Assembly: GCA_023251725.1 (NCBI GenBank)
Contig: JAHEYG010000025.1
Span: forward strand, 1-37,086
Length of the DNA: 37,086 nucleotides
Origin: Sphingobacteriaceae bacterium
Lineage (GTDB): Bacteria; Bacteroidota; Bacteroidia; B-17B0; Aurantibacillaceae
Direction of reading: 5' to 3'
The notes under the pieces were generated by a model. That model was not told the origin of the DNA, ran no database searches, and was given only the letters and a program-made list of their open reading frames with translations. Made by a program: the position numbers and the translations under genes. Positions 32,795 through 37,086 of the stretch are shown here, one piece after another. The first letter of the stretch is position 1. Every line of letters begins with the position of its first letter.

Positions 32795-34306
32795 ATGACT
32801 GAAGAAACTCAAATTATTACCGAACCGCGTCAGCTGTATCCATATCAAGCCGAAGCGGTAGAAAAAATTTTCGCACTCCTTGTCGATCTCCCTCCCAATG
32901 CCAATTTACTCTTTCAATTACCAACGGGGGGCGGTAAAACCATTATATTTTCGGAAATAGCACGGCGTTATATCGAAAAATACAAACGAAAAGTTTTAAT
33001 TCTCACTCATCGCATCGAGTTGAGCCGGCAAACTTCAGATGTGTTAAGCGAACTTGGTATCAGCAATAAAGTGATTAATTCGGAAGTAAAAGATTTGCCT
33101 AGTCAAAGCGGTTACCAATGTTTTACTGCTTTGGTTGAAACTTTGAACAATCGTTTGCAAGAGAACGATCAATTTTTAGAAGACATTGGTTTAGTAGTAG
33201 TGGATGAGGCCCATAATAATTCGTTCCGTAAAATTTTTCATTATTTTAATGATATTAATATTTTGGGAGTAACCGCAACGCCATTGAGCAGCAATAAAAA
33301 ATTGCCATTGTATCAAACGTACAGCGATTTAATTGTGGGACAAAGCATTCCTAATTTAATTGAACAAGGTTATTTGTGTGAAGGCGTTACTTATTCTTAC
33401 GACGTAAATTTAAGTTCGCTCCGTATTGGAACTAACGGTGAGTTCACAGTGGGTTCGCACGAATTATTGTATACACAAGCCATGATGCAAAGTAAATTGG
33501 TAGAAGCCTATGAAGAAGTTGCTAAAGGAACTAAAACATTAATTTTTAATGCGGGCATTTTAACAAGCCGTGCGGTTTACGAAACATTTAAACAAAAAGG
33601 GTATCCTGTAAAACATTTAGATAGCACATTTAGCGATAAAGAACGCTCCGAAACTTTAGATTGGTTTAAACACACGCACAATGGAATTCTTTCTTCGGTA
33701 AGTATTTTAACTACCGGATTTGATGAACCCGCGGTAGAAACCATTATGTTGAACCGCGCCACAAAATCATTGACATTGTATCATCAAATGATTGGTCGCG
33801 GCAGTCGTGTTCTCCCAACAAAAAAACAATTTAAAATTTTGGATCTCGGAAATAATTCGCGCCGTTTTAATTTGTGGCAATACCCTATTGATTGGAAACA
33901 TGTTTTTGTGGCGCCGCATTTATATTTAGAGCACCGTTACAAAGATGAGTGGGATTATGAATTAGAAAACGATTATGAAATGCCTCCTGAAATTAAGGAA
34001 CGTTTTTTAAATTCGTCGGCCGAGTCGTTTATTGTGCGCGACCATTATTTGGCTTGTTTAAGAAGAGGAAATAAGCCACAATTAGTTTTAGATGAATCAA
34101 TTGAAGATCATTTTGGGAGAATAAAAGATAACGCCGCCGATTTTGACGAGGCTTTTGAATTATTTAATTTGCTGAGTGAAGAAATGAAATATCGCGTTAA
34201 GCAATTTGGTAAATGCATAAACGCCACCAATAATTATACCGATTGGCAATATCAAACTTACTCGAGTAAATTAAGAAGAAAAGTAATTAATTTTTTTGCC
34301 GAGTAG
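32795..34306 (+). CDS. DEAD/DEAH-box superfamily II helicase
   Basis: This is a 503-residue cytoplasmic SF2 helicase. Domain 1 has the Q-like start LYPYQAEAVEKIF, Walker A LPTGGGKTIIFSEIA (about 43-57), motif Ia LILTHRIELSRQT, Walker B VVDEAHNNSFRK and motif III GVTATPLSS. Domain 2 has TLIFNAGILTSRAVYE, SILTTGFDEPAVETIML and motif VI YHQMIGRGSRVLPT with its arginines. The C-terminal 130 residues are family-specific and contain no nuclease. It resembles the RadD/SSL2-like helicases used in DNA repair, but the substrate is not proven. No methylase, nuclease or other defence gene is beside it, so a restriction or phage-defence role is not supported. The ATG at 32795 is firm. Confidence 0.93.
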   Translation: MTEETQIITEPRQLYPYQAEAVEKIFALLVDLPPNANLLFQLPTGGGKTIIFSEIARRYIEKYKRKVLILTHRIELSRQTSDVLSELGISNKVINSEVKDLPSQSGYQCFTALVETLNNRLQENDQFLEDIGLVVVDEAHNNSFRKIFHYFNDINILGVTATPLSSNKKLPLYQTYSDLIVGQSIPNLIEQGYLCEGVTYSYDVNLSSLRIGTNGEFTVGSHELLYTQAMMQSKLVEAYEEVAKGTKTLIFNAGILTSRAVYETFKQKGYPVKHLDSTFSDKERSETLDWFKHTHNGILSSVSILTTGFDEPAVETIMLNRATKSLTLYHQMIGRGSRVLPTKKQFKILDLGNNSRRFNLWQYPIDWKHVFVAPHLYLEHRYKDEWDYELENDYEMPPEIKERFLNSSAESFIVRDHYLACLRRGNKPQLVLDESIEDHFGRIKDNAADFDEAFELFNLLSEEMKYRVKQFGKCINATNNYTDWQYQTYSSKLRRKVINFFAE

Positions 34307-34366
34307 TTGAATTCTTAATCGTGTCCTTCTACGGGCGCCGGGTACGATTGAAATAATATTTTTTTA

Positions 34367-34630
34367 ATGAATCCGAAATCTATTTATAAAATCTCCGGTA
34401 TCTTATCTGTAATTGTAGGAATTTTCGCAACACTTTGCGTAATGGATATTAAGCTTACTTTTTTGGGATTACTTTTTGCAATTATAGGATTCATTTTTTC
34501 GAGCATCAATATTTTCTTAAATGCTAAGCATGAATTTACAGAAGGTAAATTTTCTTTAGGATATATTGGAATGATTTTTAGTTCTGTTCCCGTAGTTTTT
34601 TTAATGTTAGTGATTTTCCGACATCAATAA
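34367..34630 (+). CDS. Small three-helix membrane protein (87 aa, unknown)
   Basis: I do not recognise a characterised family. The 87 residues are strongly hydrophobic, with three likely membrane helices: ISGILSVIVGIFATLCVMD, FLGLLFAIIGFIFSSINIF and YIGMIFSSVPVVFLMLVIF. A short polar loop NAKHEFTEGKFS separates helices 2 and 3. The ATG at 34367 follows a 60-bp gap after the helicase. The stop is one base before the UbiA-like gene, so the two are surely in one message; it could be an assembly or accessory factor for the prenyltransferase. That role rests on position only. Confidence 0.75.
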   Translation: MNPKSIYKISGILSVIVGIFATLCVMDIKLTFLGLLFAIIGFIFSSINIFLNAKHEFTEGKFSLGYIGMIFSSVPVVFLMLVIFRHQ

Positions 34631-34631
34631 A

Positions 34632-35486
34632 ATGGTAAAAAAATATTTATCGCTCATAAAATTTTCTCACACTGTTTTTGCTTTACCATTTGCTATTATT
34701 GGATTTTGTTTGGCGGTTTATTCGGGGAATGCGGTATTTAATTGGGAAAAACTTTTGTTAGTTGTAGCGTGTATGGTTTTTGCCAGAAGCGCCGCTATGG
34801 CTTTTAACCGTTACATCGACAGGAAATTTGATGCGCAAAATCCACGTACCGCCATTCGCGAAATACCTGCCGGCGAAATTTCTGCTGGTTCTGCATTATG
34901 GTTTGTTGTTCTTTCATCGGTAGCGTTTGTAGTTTGTTCTTTTTTAATAAATCATCTTTGTTTTTATTTATCTCCGGTAGCTTTATTGGTAATTTTAGGA
35001 TACAGTTACACAAAACGATTTACTCCATTATGTCATTTAATTTTGGGATTGGGATTGAGTTTGGCCCCTATTGGTGCTTATTTAGCTTTAACAGAGCGTT
35101 TCGATACTTTACCTTTAATTTTTTCGGGAATAGTTTTTTTATGGGTAAGCGGTTTCGATATTATTTACGCTTTACAAGATGAAGAATTCGACATAAGTAA
35201 AAACTTAAAATCGATACCTGTTTTGCTGGGAAAAAAAAGGGCGCTTCGACTATCTGAACTTATGCATTTAGTTGCGGCAAGCGCAGTTATTATTGCGTTT
35301 TTTTATGGCCATTTTTCATGGTTGTATATTGTTGGGGCCGCTATTTTTATCGGACTTTTAATTTACCAACATCTCATTGTAAAACCCAACGATCTTAGTC
35401 GTGTTAACATCGCCTTCGGAACCACAAACGGCATTGCAAGTGTAGTTTTCGGTATTTTTGTTTGTCTCGATATTTTTTTGCTTTGA
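34632..35486 (+). CDS. UbiA-family prenyltransferase (4-hydroxybenzoate polyprenyltransferase-like; possible MqnP)
   Basis: This 284-residue inner-membrane enzyme attaches a polyprenyl chain to an aromatic quinone precursor. It has about eight membrane segments and both metal-diphosphate motifs: NRYIDRKFDAQNPRT (about 60-74) and DEEFDISKNLKSIP (about 182-195). The start KYLSLIKFSHTVFALPFAII and the ARSAAMAFNR stretch match the UbiA group called other or MqnP, which in Bacteroidota is thought to serve menaquinone synthesis by the futalosine route rather than ubiquinone. No other mqn genes are in the window. The ATG at 34632 is one base after the small membrane protein stop. Confidence 0.92.
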   Translation: MVKKYLSLIKFSHTVFALPFAIIGFCLAVYSGNAVFNWEKLLLVVACMVFARSAAMAFNRYIDRKFDAQNPRTAIREIPAGEISAGSALWFVVLSSVAFVVCSFLINHLCFYLSPVALLVILGYSYTKRFTPLCHLILGLGLSLAPIGAYLALTERFDTLPLIFSGIVFLWVSGFDIIYALQDEEFDISKNLKSIPVLLGKKRALRLSELMHLVAASAVIIAFFYGHFSWLYIVGAAIFIGLLIYQHLIVKPNDLSRVNIAFGTTNGIASVVFGIFVCLDIFLL

Positions 35487-35542
35487 GATTAAGCCCGTTA
35501 AATATTATTAGACAAATTGACCTTTTTTAACCACAATTAAAT

Positions 35543-35572
35543 TTTGGTGAACCAAAAAATAATTTACATTTG
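35543..35572 (+). promoter_or_regulatory. Putative promoter: TTTG, 18 bp, TACATTTG
   Basis: This is the most complete Bacteroidota-type promoter in the window: -33 TTTG (35543-35546) and -7 TACATTTG (35565-35572), separated by 18 bp. It ends 17 bp before the leucine dehydrogenase ATG, predicting a leader of roughly 10 nt. Confidence 0.65.
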
Positions 35573-35589
35573 TTGCTCATTATTTCACA

Positions 35590-36693
35590 ATGGAAGTTCA
35601 AGATATAAAAGAAACCAAACTGGCACAAAATCCGGTCATAGGGCAAATGCTAATCAACAACCACGAGCAAGTTGTTTTTTGTAACGATAATGCAACGGGC
35701 TTAAAAGCCATCATAGCTATTCATAATACAGTTCTTGGTCCGTCATTGGGCGGGACGCGAATGTGGAATTACAATAACGAAATGGAAGCATTGAATGATG
35801 TGCTTCGTTTATCACGCGGTATGACTTTTAAATCATCAGTAGCGGGATTAAATTTGGGCGGTGGAAAAGCGGTGATTATTGGAGATGCAAAAAAATTAAA
35901 AAGTGAAGCTTTACTTCGTCGTTTCGGAAAATTTATTGATAGTTTAGGTGGGAAATATATTACCGCGGAAGATGTGGCTATGAGCAGTCGCGATATGGAA
36001 ATAATTCACATGGAAACTGATCATGTGAGTGGCTTGCCCGAAAACATGGGAGGAAGCGGAGATCCGTCTCCGGTTACAGCTTACGGCGTGTATGTAAGTA
36101 TGAAAGCGAGCGCCAAAGAAATCTGGGGAAATGATAGTTTGTCGGGCAAAAAAGTTTTGGTTCAGGGAATTGGTCATGTTGGCGAAAGTTTAGTTGAACA
36201 TTTAACCAAAGAAGGTGCGAAAGTTTTTGTGAATGATATTAGTGATGAAAGAGTAAAAGCAGCCGTAACAAAATATAAAGCCGAAACCGTTGCTGCCGAT
36301 AAAATGTTTGATTTAGATATTGATATTTATGCTCCGTGTGCATTGGGTGCGAGTGTAAACGACGATACTTTAGGAAAATTAAAATGTAAAATAATTTGCG
36401 GAGCCGCAAACAATCAGTTAGCCGACGAAAAAAAACATGGTGATATGGCAAAGCAAAAAGGAATTTTATACGCGCCCGATTTTGTAGTGAACGCCGGTGG
36501 AATAATTAATGTGTATTACGAATTAGAAGGCTACGTTCGCGAACGCGCCATGGCTCACGCCGAAAAAATTTACGATACCACCTGGAATTTATTTCAAATG
36601 GCAAAAGCCGAAAACATCACTACCAACCAGGCTGCCATACGTTTAGCCGAAAAAAGAATTGAATCCATCGCAAAAATTAACGCAGTATTATAA
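35590..36693 (+). CDS. Leucine (Glu/Leu/Phe/Val) dehydrogenase
   Basis: This is a 367-residue cytoplasmic NAD-dependent amino-acid dehydrogenase that deaminates leucine and related branched-chain amino acids to 2-oxo acids. The substrate-binding and catalytic Lys segments are SSVAGLNLGGGKAVIIGDAK (Lys at about 93) and TAEDVAMSSRDMEII. The Rossmann nucleotide site is KVLVQGIGHVGESLVEHL. Length and motifs fit leucine dehydrogenase better than glutamate dehydrogenase (about 450 residues). Supply of branched-chain starters for iso-fatty acids is a likely use in Bacteroidota. The ATG at 35590 is supported by the promoter at 35543-35572. nusB follows after a 160-bp repeat-bearing gap, a neighbourhood I know from related genomes. 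Confidence 0.94.
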   Translation: MEVQDIKETKLAQNPVIGQMLINNHEQVVFCNDNATGLKAIIAIHNTVLGPSLGGTRMWNYNNEMEALNDVLRLSRGMTFKSSVAGLNLGGGKAVIIGDAKKLKSEALLRRFGKFIDSLGGKYITAEDVAMSSRDMEIIHMETDHVSGLPENMGGSGDPSPVTAYGVYVSMKASAKEIWGNDSLSGKKVLVQGIGHVGESLVEHLTKEGAKVFVNDISDERVKAAVTKYKAETVAADKMFDLDIDIYAPCALGASVNDDTLGKLKCKIICGAANNQLADEKKHGDMAKQKGILYAPDFVVNAGGIINVYYELEGYVRERAMAHAEKIYDTTWNLFQMAKAENITTNQAAIRLAEKRIESIAKINAVL

Positions 36694-36836
36694 AATTTAC
36701 AATTTGAGAATTTACAATTTACAGTTTGTTATAAGATTTATTTAAAAAAATGCAAAAATTGATAATATTAATTCGTTAACTCAAAAATGGTAAATCCGAA
36801 AATATATTGTAAATCGTCAATAACAAAATTGTAAAT
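36694..36836. repeat. AATTTACAATTT direct and inverted repeats
   Basis: AATTTACAATTT occurs exactly twice (36694-36705 and 36709-36720), immediately after the leucine dehydrogenase stop. Inverted versions ATTGTAAATC (36806-36815) and AAATTGTAAAT (36826-36836) lie just before nusB. The two ends could pair in RNA or mark an expanded intergenic repeat. The rest of the gap is AT-rich and featureless. Confidence 0.55.
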
Positions 36837-36853
36837 CCTTATAACCGTTCTTT

Positions 36854-37086
36854 ATGCTTAACCGTCGCTTCCTCCGCATCAAAGTCATGCAAATTTTGTA
36901 CTCTTTTTATCAGCATGAAACAGCCGACATCGCTTTTTTTGAAAAAGAATTATTTACAAGTCTCGATAAAGTTTACAGTCTTTACATTTACATTCTCGCT
37001 TTGTTTACCGACATTCATCACAATGCACATCTGGTAATTGATGATAATAAAAATAAGCATCGCCCCAATCCCGAAGATCTTAATCC
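36854..37086 (+). CDS. nusB: Transcription antitermination factor NusB (5' part, cut by window edge)
   Basis: The ATG at 36854 opens a frame that runs off the window after 77 codons. It begins MLNRRFLRIKVMQILYSFYQ, the standard Bacteroidota NusB start with the arginine-rich RNA-binding helix. It continues with FEKELFTSLDKVYSLYIYIL and a later HRPNPEDLN loop typical of the longer Bacteroidota form. NusB binds boxA RNA with NusE to prevent early termination, chiefly in rRNA operons, in the cytoplasm. The C-terminal domain is missing only because of the window edge. Confidence 0.88.
   Translation, partial: MLNRRFLRIKVMQILYSFYQHETADIAFFEKELFTSLDKVYSLYIYILALFTDIHHNAHLVIDDNKNKHRPNPEDLN

Noticed and set aside
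32795-34306. Phage-defence or restriction role for the helicase
   Set aside because: No nuclease, methylase or specificity gene lies beside it, and neighbours are housekeeping; it reads as a stand-alone repair-type SF2 helicase.
34320-34352. GC-rich stretch with partial pairing (TCGTGTCC / GGGTACGA) before the 87-aa gene
   Set aside because: The stem has two mismatches in eight and there is no T-tract or known motif; too weak to call a terminator or riboswitch.

Overview
The window is a low-GC bacterial chromosome segment, almost certainly from the phylum Bacteroidota. The evidence is threefold. Seven large secreted proteins carry type IX secretion (T9SS) C-terminal signals: five type A with a YPNPS-like motif and two of the CHU_C kind ending in LIR. 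Eight genes have a TAnnTTTG box, the Bacteroidota sigma -7 element, just upstream. Several gene neighbourhoods are ones I know from this phylum (DUF1599 next to a DoxX/MauE-type membrane protein and folP; leucine dehydrogenase next to nusB). I cannot resolve the order or genus. I see no prophage, insertion sequence, CRISPR array, tRNA, rRNA, toxin-antitoxin pair, restriction system or biosynthetic cluster.

Layout. 1-2.4 kb: the 5' end of a secreted protein gene on the minus strand, divergent from pheS, a small TPR gene and marC; marC is bracketed by TAACC-type repeats. 2.4-9.7 kb: a large SBBP/PKD/CHU_C surface protein, a TonB-dependent-receptor-like barrel, and folB. 9.7-14.7 kb (minus): a tight three-gene set of exported proteins, in transcription order an arylsulfotransferase-like propeller, a small protein with a duplicated beta module, and a CotH-type kinase with a lamin-tail domain. 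15-17.5 kb: an NHL-propeller T9SS protein and a PA0069-type radical SAM protein. 17.6-22.1 kb (minus): a SprB-repeat adhesin-like CHU_C protein and prfC. 22.2-25.7 kb: an ELWxxDGT-repeat protein and a GlcD-type flavin dehydrogenase. 25.7-28.7 kb (minus): an orphan 74-aa gene inside a cluster of palindromic repeats, a GNAT, a DoxX/MauE-type protein and DUF1599, the last almost touching folP head to head. 29.8-32.7 kb (minus): an apparent operon of a PLP aminotransferase, a GyrI-like lipoprotein, a rhomboid and a Rieske protein. 32.8-37.1 kb: a DEAD/DEAH helicase, a small membrane protein, a UbiA prenyltransferase, leucine dehydrogenase and the start of nusB.

How it works together. Roughly 40% of the window encodes exported T9SS cargo (propellers, PKD/SprB repeats, CotH kinase, sulfotransferase-like), pointing to a cell that invests heavily in surface and secreted proteins; the T9SS machine itself is not here. 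The rest is housekeeping: translation (pheS, prfC), transcription (nusB), folate synthesis (folB, folP, 19 kb apart), quinone prenylation (ubiA-like) and branched-chain amino-acid catabolism (leucine dehydrogenase).

The less expected features are non-coding. Several unrelated short repeat families sit in individual intergenic gaps, some directly abutting or supplying start and stop codons: a heptamer array running into marC, 82-bp palindromes supplying the stop codon of the GNAT gene, and a GC-rich palindrome between convergent genes. I did not find a clearly new multi-gene system. The best candidate for one is the sulfotransferase-like / beta-module / CotH operon.
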